64,000 bases of DNA, from positions 1 to 64,000 of the forward strand of contig URDS01000003.1 in the NCBI GenBank assembly GCA_900546635.1. Reading direction: 5' to 3'. A program made the translations under genes and the position numbers. The stretch comes from an uncultured Eubacteriales bacterium. GTDB taxonomy: Bacteria; Bacillota; Clostridia; Oscillospirales; CAG-272. Below, in pieces: positions 43,727 through 56,137 of this stretch (within the stretch, counting starts at the first letter, position 1; every line of letters starts with the position of its first letter). The notes beneath the pieces are model-generated. The model ran no database searches and was not told the DNA's origin. It worked only from the letters and a program-made list of their open reading frames with translations.

Positions 43727-44875
43727 GTGAAAGTGAGAGTTTACGTTTCCCCGAAAACAGCGGGCACGCTCTGGACTCAGCAGGCCGTGCGCGCGATCTC
43801 GTCCGAAATTATGCAGAAACGGTATACGCCCGTTTTTTTGGACGCGCCCGACGCGGCGTCGCTGGATTTCGACGAGATCTATGCGCCGGGCGAACGCCGG
43901 CTGCTGATTTACGTCGGCGCGTCGGTCGCGATTACGCCGCGCCTGCTTTCGCGCTTTTCCGAATGCGGCGTACACGGCATTTTCATCAATTACGAGTCCT
44001 TGGTGCTGTCCGGCCGCTATTCCAAAATCCTGCTTGATTATCGGGACGGTATGCGGAAGATCATCAATTATCTGCTCGCGTCCGGCCGCTCGAATTTTGC
44101 GCTCTACGGCATCAATCCGAACTCGGCCACCGACATGATCAAGGACGGCTTTTTTTGCGAATACCTCGGCCGCGGCGGCAAAAATCCCGCGCGCGACATC
44201 TACTACAATTATGCGTCGCTGACCGGCTGCTTTGCCCGCTTTTTTGAAAACCGCATGTGCTATGACGCGGTGATCTGCGCAAACGACGTGGTGGCGCTTT
44301 CGCTGGTCAGCCATCTGCGCGAAGCGGGGTTCTCCGTGCCGGAGGATCTGTATGTGGTCAGCTTCGGTTCAAGCGTTCTGGCTTCGCTCAGCTTTCCGAC
44401 GATCACCACCGTCACGGTGGACCATACGGAACTCGGACGGCAGGCCGTGCTGGCCTACGCCTATCTGTATAAGAATCCGGGCGACATTTCGCTCACCGTC
44501 AAGGTGGACGCGAAGCTGGTGGTGCGCGCGTCTACCGGCGGTCAGAAGCCCGCGGCGCGCGCCGATGCGTTTTCCTCTTTTTTGCAGCAGGTCCCGGATG
44601 TGGAATTTTACGACGACCCGGCGGCGCAGTGCATTTTCCGGGCGGAAACGCTGCTTTCGGGCTGCGACGAACTGGATCTCGGCATTCTGGAGGGCATTCT
44701 CAGAGACGAGACCTATCCGCGCATCGCGGAACGGCTGTACACCTCGGAAAACGTCATTTCCTACCGCATCAAGCGGATGTGCCGCACGACCGGATGCCAG
44801 AAAAAAAGCGAACTTGTTTCCCTGCTTATGCCGTATATTGACAAAGATTCGATTGGGAGGATGATGGACAAATGA
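43727..44875 (+). CDS. LacI-type ligand-sensing protein with C-terminal HTH
   Basis: The 382-residue protein lacks the usual N-terminal LacI DNA-binding domain. It starts directly with a periplasmic-binding-like sensor (about 1-275): VYVSPKTAGTLWTQQAVRAI, MCYDAVICANDVVALSLVSH, GFSVPEDLYVVSFGSS and PTITTVTVDHTELGRQAVLA. The C-terminal 70 residues (LDLGILEGILRDETYPRIAE and RLYTSENVISYRIKRMCRTT) look like a LuxR/GerE-type helix-turn-helix. GTG start with GGAGGTGATT upstream. It overlaps the LUD gene by 4 bp, so it probably regulates that operon. Confidence 0.78.
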   Translation: MKVRVYVSPKTAGTLWTQQAVRAISSEIMQKRYTPVFLDAPDAASLDFDEIYAPGERRLLIYVGASVAITPRLLSRFSECGVHGIFINYESLVLSGRYSKILLDYRDGMRKIINYLLASGRSNFALYGINPNSATDMIKDGFFCEYLGRGGKNPARDIYYNYASLTGCFARFFENRMCYDAVICANDVVALSLVSHLREAGFSVPEDLYVVSFGSSVLASLSFPTITTVTVDHTELGRQAVLAYAYLYKNPGDISLTVKVDAKLVVRASTGGQKPAARADAFSSFLQQVPDVEFYDDPAAQCIFRAETLLSGCDELDLGILEGILRDETYPRIAERLYTSENVISYRIKRMCRTTGCQKKSELVSLLMPYIDKDSIGRMMDK

Positions 44876-45513
44876 CCGAGTTTGAAAAAATTCGCAATCG
44901 CAAGATGCTGGAGCGCACGGCCGAGCATCTCCGGCGCCGCCGGTATGAGGCGGTGGTCTGCGAGACGAGCGGGGAGGCCTGCGCCGCCGCGCTTGCGCGC
45001 ATCGGGGCGGAAGATACTGTTGCGTTCGGCGGCAGCGTTACGCTGTCCCAGATCGGTTTGATGGACGCGCTCCGCAGCGGACATGCGGGGCTTATCGACC
45101 GCGAACGCGCGAAAACGCCTGAGGAGAAAAAAGCGCTTATGCGTCGGGGACTGACCGCCGACGTGTTTTTGATGAGCGCAAACGCCGTCAGCGAGAACGG
45201 CGTTCTGTATAACATCGACGGAAACGGCAACCGCGTCGCCGCCATGATCTACGGCCCCGACCGGGTGCTGATGGTTGTCGGCGCCAACAAAATCTGCCAT
45301 ACCGAGGAAAGCGCGCTTGCCCGCGCGCGCGGCATAGCCGCGCCGGTCAACGCGCAGCGCTTTGCGGGCATCGGAACGCCCTGCGCGGCGGACGGCGTTT
45401 GCCACGACTGCCTGTCCGAGCGCTGCATCTGCTCGAATATCGTGGTTTCCCGCCGCTGTCACGAAAAGGGGCGCATCACGGTGATCCTGGTCAACGAAAA
45501 TCTCGGCTTTTGA
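44872..45513 (+). CDS. LUD-domain protein (LutC/YkgG-like)
   Basis: The 213-residue protein belongs to the LUD (DUF162) family of lactate-utilisation-associated proteins: a DTVAFGGSVTLSQIGLMDAL core, TADVFLMSANAVSENGVLYN, and VLMVVGANKICHTEESALAR. It ends in a cysteine cluster (GTPCAADGVCHDCLSERCIC) that may hold a metal. LutA/LutB partners are absent, as in many stand-alone clostridial LUD proteins, so lactate oxidation is not implied. Its start overlaps the sensor gene (ATGA). Confidence 0.88.
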   Translation: MTEFEKIRNRKMLERTAEHLRRRRYEAVVCETSGEACAAALARIGAEDTVAFGGSVTLSQIGLMDALRSGHAGLIDRERAKTPEEKKALMRRGLTADVFLMSANAVSENGVLYNIDGNGNRVAAMIYGPDRVLMVVGANKICHTEESALARARGIAAPVNAQRFAGIGTPCAADGVCHDCLSERCICSNIVVSRRCHEKGRITVILVNENLGF

Positions 45514-45570
45514 TAAAGCCTTTTAAAAATTAGAATTTGCTTTCATTTTGTATACTTTATCGACAAGCTC

Positions 45571-45608
45571 AAGCTCCCCGCGGCGGAAAATCCCCGCGGG
45601 GAGCTTTT
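45571..45608 (+). terminator. Terminator of the sensor-LUD operon
   Basis: AAGCTCCCCGCGG pairs with CCGCGGGGAGCTT around an eight-base loop and is followed by TTAT. The remaining bases to 45793 hold no gene. Confidence 0.85.
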
Positions 45609-45793
45609 ATACGCCGAAAAACCGGGGGCTTTCGATAGTCAAAAGCCGTCCGGTCTATTTCCCGCAAGCGCGGCTGCTTCCGCCCGCATGGAAACCCCCG
45701 CGTTTCTCCCCGATATCCCCAACATGCGGCCAATCCATACCATGCATAATGTTGTCCGATTTTGCGCTTTTCATTGTTTATCGCATCCGGTCG

Positions 45794-45822
45794 TTGACAG
45801 AAATACGGCCTGATTCTATAAT
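45794..45822 (+). promoter_or_regulatory. Consensus promoter for the glycosidase genes
   Basis: TTGACA (45794-45799) and TATAAT (45817-45822) have a 17-bp spacer, 70 bp before the 45893 start. Confidence 0.88.
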
Positions 45823-45892
45823 GAAGCTATAAAAGTTTATCTGTTTTTGCGCATTTTGTACAAAATCGCATACAACACTTTGGGGGTTTACG

Positions 45893-47980
45893 ATGTTGAC
45901 ATTCGGCAAAACACCGGGGACTGAGAATCCGCCGGCATTTCGGATCCTGCCGCGGGACGGGGAGGGGCAGGCGCTCTGCACGCTGCTTCCGCCCGAGATC
46001 GAACGCGGGGACCGCAGCGTCCTTGGCCTTGAACTTTTGGAACGGACCGCGGCGGGCGCGTCCTATGCTTCGGACCTGTTTTCGGCTTCGGACAGCGTTT
46101 CGGACGAGGGCGGCGGCCTTTTCCGGATTGTCCGCACCGTGAAAAACGTGTCGGGTATTTCGCAGTCGGTCAAGCTGATCCAGACCGTGCGCGCCGGCTT
46201 TGCGCACACGCACTGGCTGATCCCCTGCGTCAATTACAACGGCAACGACTACGGGCCGGGCAATTATCCGAAAGGCTTTTTGCGGGACGGCGAGCCCTGG
46301 ATTTTCGCCTATGACCGCACCGGCATCCCCTCCTGCTCGCTCGGCGAGGACGGCGAAACGGTGCTTGCCCTCTTTGCGTCCGACCGCGATCCGCTTTCGC
46401 TGACCACGTCGGTGTCGGTCACCTGCAACCCGGACGGCACGCTGAACCACAAAATCTACTATCCGGTCACCGAGGCGCCCTATTCGTATACCAACACCGA
46501 TACGCTGACGCCCCGGCTGGACACCTATCTTTCGTTTGAGGCGGGCGAGGAAAAGCGCTTTGAAACCTATCTGTTTCTCGGCGTCCCGCCCTGGAAAAAT
46601 TACGGCTTTGCGGCGCTCTGCGACCGGCTGACCGCCCTTTACCGCTTTGACGACCGCGCGACCGTGCCCCCGGAGGAAGTTTGGGAGCTCGGCATTCGCT
46701 ATGCCGGTCAGCTGATTAAGGATTACAAGGGACGCCGCCTCTTCGCTTCGGCCAGACGCGCGAATCTCGGCGCGCCGGCGTTCGATCCGCCGAAGGACAG
46801 CTTTGAAATCGGCTGGGCGGGACAAAACGCCCTGTCCGCGCGGCTGTTTCTTCTGCACTATATCAAAACCGGCGAGCGCCGCTATCTGGAGGACGGCATG
46901 GCCGTACTCGACGCCTGGGCGGAAAAGCAGGACGAGAGCGGCCTGTTCCTCGCGCACTACGAGTGGTACCCCGACCCCGGCGAGGGGCCGTGGATTCCCG
47001 CGCAGTCCGACCCCGGCATCATCGCGAACTTCCATATTCCGGGCGCGATCACCCGCTGCGGCAAGGGCTGGTATCCTGAAGCCTGCAATCTCGGCTGGGG
47101 CGCGCTTGAGTTTGCCAAATCCTACGCGCTGCTCAAATCCATCGGCGTCGAAAAGCCCGAATATCTGAACTTTGCCGTGCGCACCTGCGATTTCTTCCTT
47201 GCGCACTTTACCGAGACCGAGGGCTTCGGCAAATCCTGGCGCTTTGACGGCACGTCTTTTGACGCGACCGGCACGATCGGCGGCTTTGTGATTCCGGCGC
47301 TCCTTGAAGTGTACAAATGCACCGGGGCGGAAAAGTACCTCGATATGGCTGGGCGCGGCCTTGCGTTTTACGCCCGGCGGGACGTGGACGCGTTTGCCTG
47401 CACCGCGGGGGCTATAGACTGCGCGTGCGTGGACAAGGAAACCGTGTATCCGCTGATGGTCTCGGCGCTCGATCTCTATGATCTGACAAAAGACGCGCAG
47501 TATCTCGAATGGGCGAAAAAATGCGGCTATTATTTCTTCTCCTGGGCGTATCACTACGATTGCCTCTACCCCGAAACCTCGGATTTTGCCCGCTACGGGT
47601 ATCATACGCGGGGCGGCACGGCGGTTTCGGCGCAGCATCACGCGATCGACTCCTGGGGCTCGCTGCTCGTGCCCGAGTTCTTCCGCCTGTGGCGGCTGAC
47701 CGGGGAGGACGCCTGGCGGGTTCGCGCCTACTCGATGTGGTGCAACGCGACGCTCTGCATCGCCCGGGACGAAAACTATGTCATCAACGGCACGCCCCGC
47801 CCGGTCGGCAGTCAGAACGAAGCGTTTTTCCAGACGCGCTGGACGCGCTACCGCCCGACGCCGGAGGAACGCGGGCATTTCAACAACTGGCTGATCGCCT
47901 GGGTCAGCGCCTACCGGCTGAACGCGCTCGATAAGCTGAACAGCGTGCTCGGCGAGGCCGACTGGTCGCTGCTTTCATAA
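45893..47980 (+). CDS. Alpha/alpha-barrel glycosidase-like protein
   Basis: The 695-residue protein has an N-terminal beta region (about 1-255) and an alpha/alpha-toroid-type region (about 256-690). The latter has motifs such as GIRYAGQLIKDYKGRRLFAS, EIGWAGQNALSARLFLLHYI, HYEWYPDPGEGPWIPAQSDP, NLGWGALEFAKSYALLKSIG and TAVSAQHHAIDSWGSLLVPE. That layout recalls GH88/GH105/GH127-type or polysaccharide-lyase-like hydrolases, but I cannot place it in a named family. No signal peptide, so it is probably cytoplasmic. It precedes lacZ by 86 bp, with its own consensus promoter and perhaps one mRNA for both. Confidence 0.7.
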   Translation: MLTFGKTPGTENPPAFRILPRDGEGQALCTLLPPEIERGDRSVLGLELLERTAAGASYASDLFSASDSVSDEGGGLFRIVRTVKNVSGISQSVKLIQTVRAGFAHTHWLIPCVNYNGNDYGPGNYPKGFLRDGEPWIFAYDRTGIPSCSLGEDGETVLALFASDRDPLSLTTSVSVTCNPDGTLNHKIYYPVTEAPYSYTNTDTLTPRLDTYLSFEAGEEKRFETYLFLGVPPWKNYGFAALCDRLTALYRFDDRATVPPEEVWELGIRYAGQLIKDYKGRRLFASARRANLGAPAFDPPKDSFEIGWAGQNALSARLFLLHYIKTGERRYLEDGMAVLDAWAEKQDESGLFLAHYEWYPDPGEGPWIPAQSDPGIIANFHIPGAITRCGKGWYPEACNLGWGALEFAKSYALLKSIGVEKPEYLNFAVRTCDFFLAHFTETEGFGKSWRFDGTSFDATGTIGGFVIPALLEVYKCTGAEKYLDMAGRGLAFYARRDVDAFACTAGAIDCACVDKETVYPLMVSALDLYDLTKDAQYLEWAKKCGYYFFSWAYHYDCLYPETSDFARYGYHTRGGTAVSAQHHAIDSWGSLLVPEFFRLWRLTGEDAWRVRAYSMWCNATLCIARDENYVINGTPRPVGSQNEAFFQTRWTRYRPTPEERGHFNNWLIAWVSAYRLNALDKLNSVLGEADWSLLS

Positions 47981-48021
47981 AAAATCCGCGAAAAATCCGG
48001 CGCAGATCTACATTCGGATAA

Positions 48022-51090
<3,069 letters not shown>

Positions 51091-51107
51091 GGACATACGT
51101 TTTTTCC

Positions 51108-51181
51108 GCGTCCGCGGCGAATCCGACGCCAGCGTCAGCCCCGCGCGTCCGCGGCGAATCCGGCGCCAGCGTCAGCCCCGC
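51108..51181 (+). repeat. 37-bp tandem repeat, two copies, after lacZ
   Basis: Two units beginning GCGTCCGCGGCGAATCC start at 51108 and 51145 and differ at few bases. A fragment (GCAGCCCCGCGCGGCGG) recurs at about 51252. The rest of the 640-bp gap up to 51732 shows no gene. Confidence 0.85.
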
Positions 51182-51732
51182 GCGGCGGGAAAATACCCCG
51201 CGCTTTTGCCGGAGCAGATTGCGCGCCGCCGTGTGATAACCCGTTTTAAAGGCAGCCCCGCGCGGCGGTGAAAAGCCGGGATGGCCGCGCGATACCGCCC
51301 CCTCCGCCTGAAAAACCGGCCTCATCTGCGGGAACGCTTGGCGCTTTCCATATTTTGCATGGCGCGTTTGCGGAAAATTTTGAAAGTTTTTCTTGCGCGG
51401 CTTTGTAAAATTCTGTACAATGAATACAGAAAGCCGCGCGCAGTCTCACCGAGGCGGGCGCGTTTGGCGGCGGGCGCTTGTATGCCCGGATCGCAGTTTT
51501 TCCAAAGCGCGCAGCCATGGATTTTGTGCAGTTATTCTAATTGGTGTTCCGTTTTGTTGGCACATCTATACAAAAACGCCCGAAAATCGTAATTTTTGTC
51601 CGTTTTTATGCTTCGATTTGTCTTGCAAGACCGCATTGTTTTTTGTTACCATAATAAAAGAAGAGCATGACGGGAAGTCAAGCGCAAAAACGGACGAACG
51701 CAAATTCGGCGCAGTATGCGGGAGGGACAGGA

Positions 51733-52533
51733 TTGCTCAGAGAGGAATACAAACTGACCGAAAAACGGCTGCCCGGACTGAATCCGGTCAGCTACGGACA
51801 GCAGAAATGCGAGCCCGGATTTTCGGTGAACGTACCGCGGCCCTATTGGGTTTTGCATTTTGTTGTCGCGGGTAAGGGGCGGTTCTTTACGGGCGGCGCC
51901 TCCTATGACATCAAGCCCGCGCAGATTTTTGTGATTCACCCGCACCAGACGCACGAGTACCGCGCGGACGACGCCGATCCGTGGCATTATATGTGGGTCT
52001 GCTTTGACAGCGACATCGACCTGCCGCAGATTCTCGGCACCGATGTGATTACCGCGCCCGACTGCGGGCGGATCTTCTCGGAAATTTTGGAAGCGACGCA
52101 CCTGGAAGCCGGGAAAGAGGAGTACCTGAGCGGGAAAATCTGGGAACTGATGAGCGCGCTTTTGCGGCTTGAAGCCGGCCGGCAGAGCCGCCAGAACCCG
52201 TATGTTGTCAAGGCAAAGCGATATATCGAACAAAATTATATGACCGGCATCCGCGTGACCGACATCGCGCGGGAACTGAATCTTGACCGCAGCTATTTCA
52301 GCACGCTGTTTCGGAAATACACCGGCGTTTCGCCGCAGCAGTATCTGAACGATTACCGGCTGGAACGCGCGGCGCACCGGCTGGCGCTCGGAGAGGATTC
52401 GGTCGCGGCGGCCGCCTATTATACCGGCTACAGCGATATTGTGAATTTTTCCCGGATGTTCAAAAAACATTTCGGCGTGGCGCCGAGCAAATACCGGGAA
52501 ATGATTATGACCCACGCGGGGCTGATTCCCTGA
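51733..52533 (+). CDS. AraC-family transcriptional regulator
   Basis: The 266-residue protein has an N-terminal cupin (about 15-110: GGASYDIKPAQIFVIHPHQT with the HEYRADD ligand-pocket region) and a C-terminal pair of helix-turn-helices (about 165-262: GIRVTDIARELNLDRSYFST, then DSVAAAAYYTGYSDIVNFSR). I chose the TTG at 51733 because GGAGGGA lies seven bases upstream; the ATG at 51667 adds 22 residues with a weak site. It sits between lacZ and the sugar-binding lipoprotein and probably controls this carbohydrate region. Confidence 0.88.
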   Translation: MLREEYKLTEKRLPGLNPVSYGQQKCEPGFSVNVPRPYWVLHFVVAGKGRFFTGGASYDIKPAQIFVIHPHQTHEYRADDADPWHYMWVCFDSDIDLPQILGTDVITAPDCGRIFSEILEATHLEAGKEEYLSGKIWELMSALLRLEAGRQSRQNPYVVKAKRYIEQNYMTGIRVTDIARELNLDRSYFSTLFRKYTGVSPQQYLNDYRLERAAHRLALGEDSVAAAAYYTGYSDIVNFSRMFKKHFGVAPSKYREMIMTHAGLIP

Positions 52534-52754
52534 TTTTGTGCAATCCATACAAAAAAACGTGCAAAAAATTTCAATGACAACGCGAATATCGGTAAAAAAC
52601 CCCGCATTTTTTGCACGAAACAACATTGTGCATATCATTTCACACAAATGACGCTGTTGTATGCGCGCTTCGGAATGCTATGATTAGCATACAGACAGGG
52701 CAAAACCAAATTTTTATAGTATCCAAATTATAGTACATAGAAAGGAAATGCGTT

Positions 52755-54275
52755 ATGTTTAACATGAAAAAAGCAATAACCCTTGCGCTGTGCGCGGCAA
52801 TGCTGCTCAGCACCATGGCGTTGTTTGCCTGCGGCGAAAAGGAGCCCGTAAACACAAGCGGTTCCGATCCGGTTTCGGACACGACACCGGCTTCTACGGA
52901 GGATACGACGGAGGCAACCGACCCTGTGGACGTGTTCACCCCGGTGGAGCAGAAGTATGAGGGCGACTTCAACCTTCTGGTTTCGGGAAAGGCGTCGGAC
53001 TGCAACGTCGAGTTCAAGGACTTCTCCGCACTGGATGAAGGATACGAAAAAACGCAGCTTGAAGAGGCCGTTTACCGGAAAAACGCCGCCGTGGAGGAAC
53101 TGTACGGCATTCATCTGAATGTGATCGAGGACATGGGCGGCAGCAATCAGGGCTATCAGAAGCTGCTCACCGCCGCGACCGCGGGCAGTTCCGACTATGA
53201 CGCGGCCATCATCGCGGCGTATGACGCCATTCCGCTGGCCACGGCGGACGCGCTGTATGAGCTCGGCTCCATCGAGTCGCTCCACCTGAACAATTCCTGG
53301 TGGGACCAGCGCGCCAACGGCGACCTGAAGATTCACGACGTGCTCTTCTTTGCCACCGGTGACATCACGGTTTGGGACGATATGCAGCAGAACGTGGTCG
53401 GCTTTAACAAACAGGTCAAAGCGGACCATAATATCGAGGATGATTTCTACGAGGTCGTCGCGGACGGCAAGTGGACGCTCGAAGCGCTGGCAACCTACGC
53501 CAAGGAAGTCACCGAGGATCTCAACCAGGACGGCAAATACGACATGACCGACAAGTTCGGCATCATCACCTGGGACGACTCGACCTATGCGGTGTTCGGC
53601 GGCAGCGGTGAAAAGGTTGTTACGGTCGGCGACGACGGCGAGCTTTCGCTGACGCTGACCGGCAGCGAGCGCATCGTGGATGTCATGACCAAATACACCA
53701 ATATCTGCTTCGGCGGCGACGCGATCAACTATCAGCGCTATACCTCCAAAGAAGCGATCACGATGTTCTCTACCAACCGCGCGCTCTTCTTCCTCGGACG
53801 GCTTCAGTCGCTCGACAACTACCGCGACATGGAGACCGATTACGGTATTCTGCCCTATCCGAAATACGATGCCGACCAGGAAGAGTACTATTCCATGCCC
53901 TCCCCGTATCATATGACCTTCGTCTGCGTGCCTGTGATGGCCGGCGATCCCGAAAAATCGGGCGCGGTTTTGGAGGCGCTTGCTTACTACGGCAAGGAAT
54001 ACATGACCGGCGCTTACTACGACACGACGCTGACCGGCCAGTATTTCCGCGATGAGAACAGCGTGGCGACGCTCGAACTGATGGCCGCGACCCGTACCTA
54101 TGACATCGGATTCTATGTTCAGCCCGGCAATATCAACAAGGAACTGATCTTCCTCTTCCGCAAGGGAAGCACGGATTTCGTTTCGACGTTTGATTCCTAT
54201 AAGGACGCTGCGACCGCGGCGCTCGCGCAGGTAAACGAGAAATACAAAGAGGCGGCTGAGGTCTGGGCACAGTAA
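52755..54275 (+). CDS. Sugar-binding lipoprotein (ABC-type, orphan)
   Basis: The 506-residue precursor has a lipobox (ALFAC, Cys near residue 26) and a Ser/Thr/Asp-rich linker (about 30-60). The binding fold follows, with EVVADGKWTLEALATYAKEV and an EF-hand-like Ca site (DLNQDGKYDM). Family-1 sugar-binding proteins commonly end as here. No permease or ATPase gene follows; the next genes encode extracellular proteins. It may feed a transporter encoded elsewhere or work as a surface sensor. AAAGGAAATGCGTT precedes the ATG. It follows the AraC gene by 221 bp. Confidence 0.86.
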   Translation: MFNMKKAITLALCAAMLLSTMALFACGEKEPVNTSGSDPVSDTTPASTEDTTEATDPVDVFTPVEQKYEGDFNLLVSGKASDCNVEFKDFSALDEGYEKTQLEEAVYRKNAAVEELYGIHLNVIEDMGGSNQGYQKLLTAATAGSSDYDAAIIAAYDAIPLATADALYELGSIESLHLNNSWWDQRANGDLKIHDVLFFATGDITVWDDMQQNVVGFNKQVKADHNIEDDFYEVVADGKWTLEALATYAKEVTEDLNQDGKYDMTDKFGIITWDDSTYAVFGGSGEKVVTVGDDGELSLTLTGSERIVDVMTKYTNICFGGDAINYQRYTSKEAITMFSTNRALFFLGRLQSLDNYRDMETDYGILPYPKYDADQEEYYSMPSPYHMTFVCVPVMAGDPEKSGAVLEALAYYGKEYMTGAYYDTTLTGQYFRDENSVATLELMAATRTYDIGFYVQPGNINKELIFLFRKGSTDFVSTFDSYKDAATAALAQVNEKYKEAAEVWAQ

Positions 54276-54323
54276 CAAGCTGTGCCGGCCGGCGGGGTCT
54301 TGATGATAAGAAAGGTGGAACTT

Positions 54324-55733
54324 ATGAAAAAATTTAGAATTTTCCTGACCGTGCTCTGCGTCATGCTTGCCATGACCGCGCTTGCCGTAACCGCGTCCGC
54401 CGCGGGTACGGTGTACCTGAAAGATGGCGGCATCGGAGACGGATCAAGCGCCGCCGCGCCCCTCGGCGATCTTGCGGACGCAATGTCCGCGCTGCCAAAC
54501 GGCGGTACGGTTGTGCTTTCGGGCGACTATACGCTGAAAAATTCGGCAAACTATGACGCCGCGCTGCCTTCGTTTACGGCGCCGGCGACAAACGGCACAA
54601 TTACGATCACGTCTGAGAACGGCGGCCGCCTGATTTTCAATTCGGGCGCGCGCTTCTTCTGCACCGGCAATATCGTGTTCAAGAACGTTACGCTCTACAA
54701 CGCGGACGGCAAGACGGCTGTTATGGCCGCGCGCTTCTTTGAACTCACGTTTGACGAGGGCTGCGTGATGGATAATTTCTCCGAGTTTATCGTTGTCGGC
54801 GGTATGGAGCATACCAATGAAACCGTGGGCGTACCGGATGAGGATTATTCCAAGGATACGCACATTACGCTGCGCTCAGGCACGTTTGCCGAGATTGTCG
54901 GTCTCGGCAGAAACGTGGGACGCGCAAAGGGAAAAGCGGTCTATACCGGTACGGCCAACCTGACCATCGGCGGCACGGCTGAGGTGAAAAAGGTGTTCGG
55001 CTGCTACCGCTGGGGCTCTGCGGCGGAAACGAACGGCAAGGCTAACATCACGCTGGACGGCGGCTCTGTCGGTCTGTTTATCACGGCCTGCGGCGCCGAG
55101 CAGCATGCCTATACCTGCGACGTCAACGTTAAAATCACCGAAAATATGATTCCCGCAAACTATTTCACGCTTAAAGAACCCGGCTGGGGTTCGGACGCGG
55201 TTTGGTACGGCCTGACGGCGGGCGGCGCGTACGGTACGGTTGCCCTCAATTACGGCACGACGAAGCTTGACCTCTCCTCTGCGAAAAACGTCACCGACGA
55301 GTGGCTGAAGAGCTATGTGTATCTCGATTCGTTCGGCACCGTGATTTCCTACGGTCAGTCCGGCACCGTTATTAAAATGACCATTGGCGACATGAACGGT
55401 TATGTCAACGGCGTGGCGAAGAAGCTGGACGCCGCTCCGATTATCCGTCAGGACCGCACGATGCTGCCGGTTCGCTTTGTCGCTGAAAACCTCGGCGCTG
55501 CGGTTGCTTGGGACGGCGCTACGAGCACGGCGACGCTCACGAGCGGCACGACCGAAATCAAAATCACGATCGGCGCAAAGACGGCGACGGTCAACGGCGT
55601 GGAGAAACCCCTTGACGCGCCTGCGTTCATCGAAAATTCGAGAACCTATCTGCCGGTCCGTTTCGTAGCGGAAGCGCTCGGCGCCGCGGTTGCCTGGGAC
55701 GGCGCTACCAGCACGGCGACCCTTACGAAATAA
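54324..55733 (+). CDS. Secreted beta-helix protein with stalk domain
   Basis: The 469-residue protein has a signal peptide (to about VTASAA, residue 26), then a right-handed beta-helix-like region (about 27-335) that opens with TVYLKDGGIGDGSSAAAPLG and GGTVVLSGDYTL. A C-terminal stalk domain follows, made of two near-identical halves (DRTMLPVRFVAENLGAAVAW and SRTYLPVRFVAEALGAAVAW). The opening motif is shared with the modules of the two giant proteins downstream. It is probably an extracellular glycan-binding or scaffold protein. AAAGGTGGAACTT precedes the ATG, 48 bp after the lipoprotein's stop. Confidence 0.78.
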   Translation: MKKFRIFLTVLCVMLAMTALAVTASAAGTVYLKDGGIGDGSSAAAPLGDLADAMSALPNGGTVVLSGDYTLKNSANYDAALPSFTAPATNGTITITSENGGRLIFNSGARFFCTGNIVFKNVTLYNADGKTAVMAARFFELTFDEGCVMDNFSEFIVVGGMEHTNETVGVPDEDYSKDTHITLRSGTFAEIVGLGRNVGRAKGKAVYTGTANLTIGGTAEVKKVFGCYRWGSAAETNGKANITLDGGSVGLFITACGAEQHAYTCDVNVKITENMIPANYFTLKEPGWGSDAVWYGLTAGGAYGTVALNYGTTKLDLSSAKNVTDEWLKSYVYLDSFGTVISYGQSGTVIKMTIGDMNGYVNGVAKKLDAAPIIRQDRTMLPVRFVAENLGAAVAWDGATSTATLTSGTTEIKITIGAKTATVNGVEKPLDAPAFIENSRTYLPVRFVAEALGAAVAWDGATSTATLTK

Positions 55734-55830
55734 AACCGGATAAATCCGGTAGCGTCGGCGCGATTTTCCGCACTTGGAACATGCTTTTCGGCGCGGAAGC
55801 CGCGCGAAAGGGCGATCGGAACAGGCGCGC

Positions 55831-55929
55831 TGCCGGCGCAAGTTCTGCACCGGCGCAAATGGTACCGACGCCGGCGCAAGTGAAACGCCGACGCAAGTGA
55901 AACGCCGGCGCAAGTGAAACGCCGGTCAA
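55831..55929 (+). repeat. 17-18-bp tandem repeat after the stalk protein
   Basis: The unit GCCGGCGCAAGTGAAAC recurs about three times at 55870-55925, with degenerate forms to the left (GCCGGCGCAAGTTCTGC). It lies in the 404-bp gap before the giant gene, which also has a hairpin at about 56010-56040 (CCCGCGGCCG/CGGCTGCGGG) and a small one at 55735-55750. No gene or clear promoter is visible in the gap. Confidence 0.8.
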
Positions 55930-56137
55930 ATGCGATACCTGAAGATTTTTTGAAAAACGGCGCGGTTATTTGAAAACTGCCCTACGCTGTCAATATGTGC
56001 TGTCATTTTCCCGCGGCCGGATCTGAGATTCGGCTGCGGGATAAAGGTCGGGCGTACTTTGCCGCGCGCACATGGTTTTGACAGGATGGACGGCTGTAAC
56101 CGCGCCGTTTGTAACCGAAAGGAAAGGATTCCCCTAA

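Noticed and set aside
45827..47878. 683-codon open frame antisense to the alpha/alpha-barrel gene
   Set aside because: It is a shadow of the real gene; the translation is Arg/Ala-rich and has no recognised motif.
52728..54278. 516-codon antisense open frame over the sugar-binding lipoprotein
   Set aside because: The sense strand has lipobox, linker and binding-protein motifs; the antisense frame has none.
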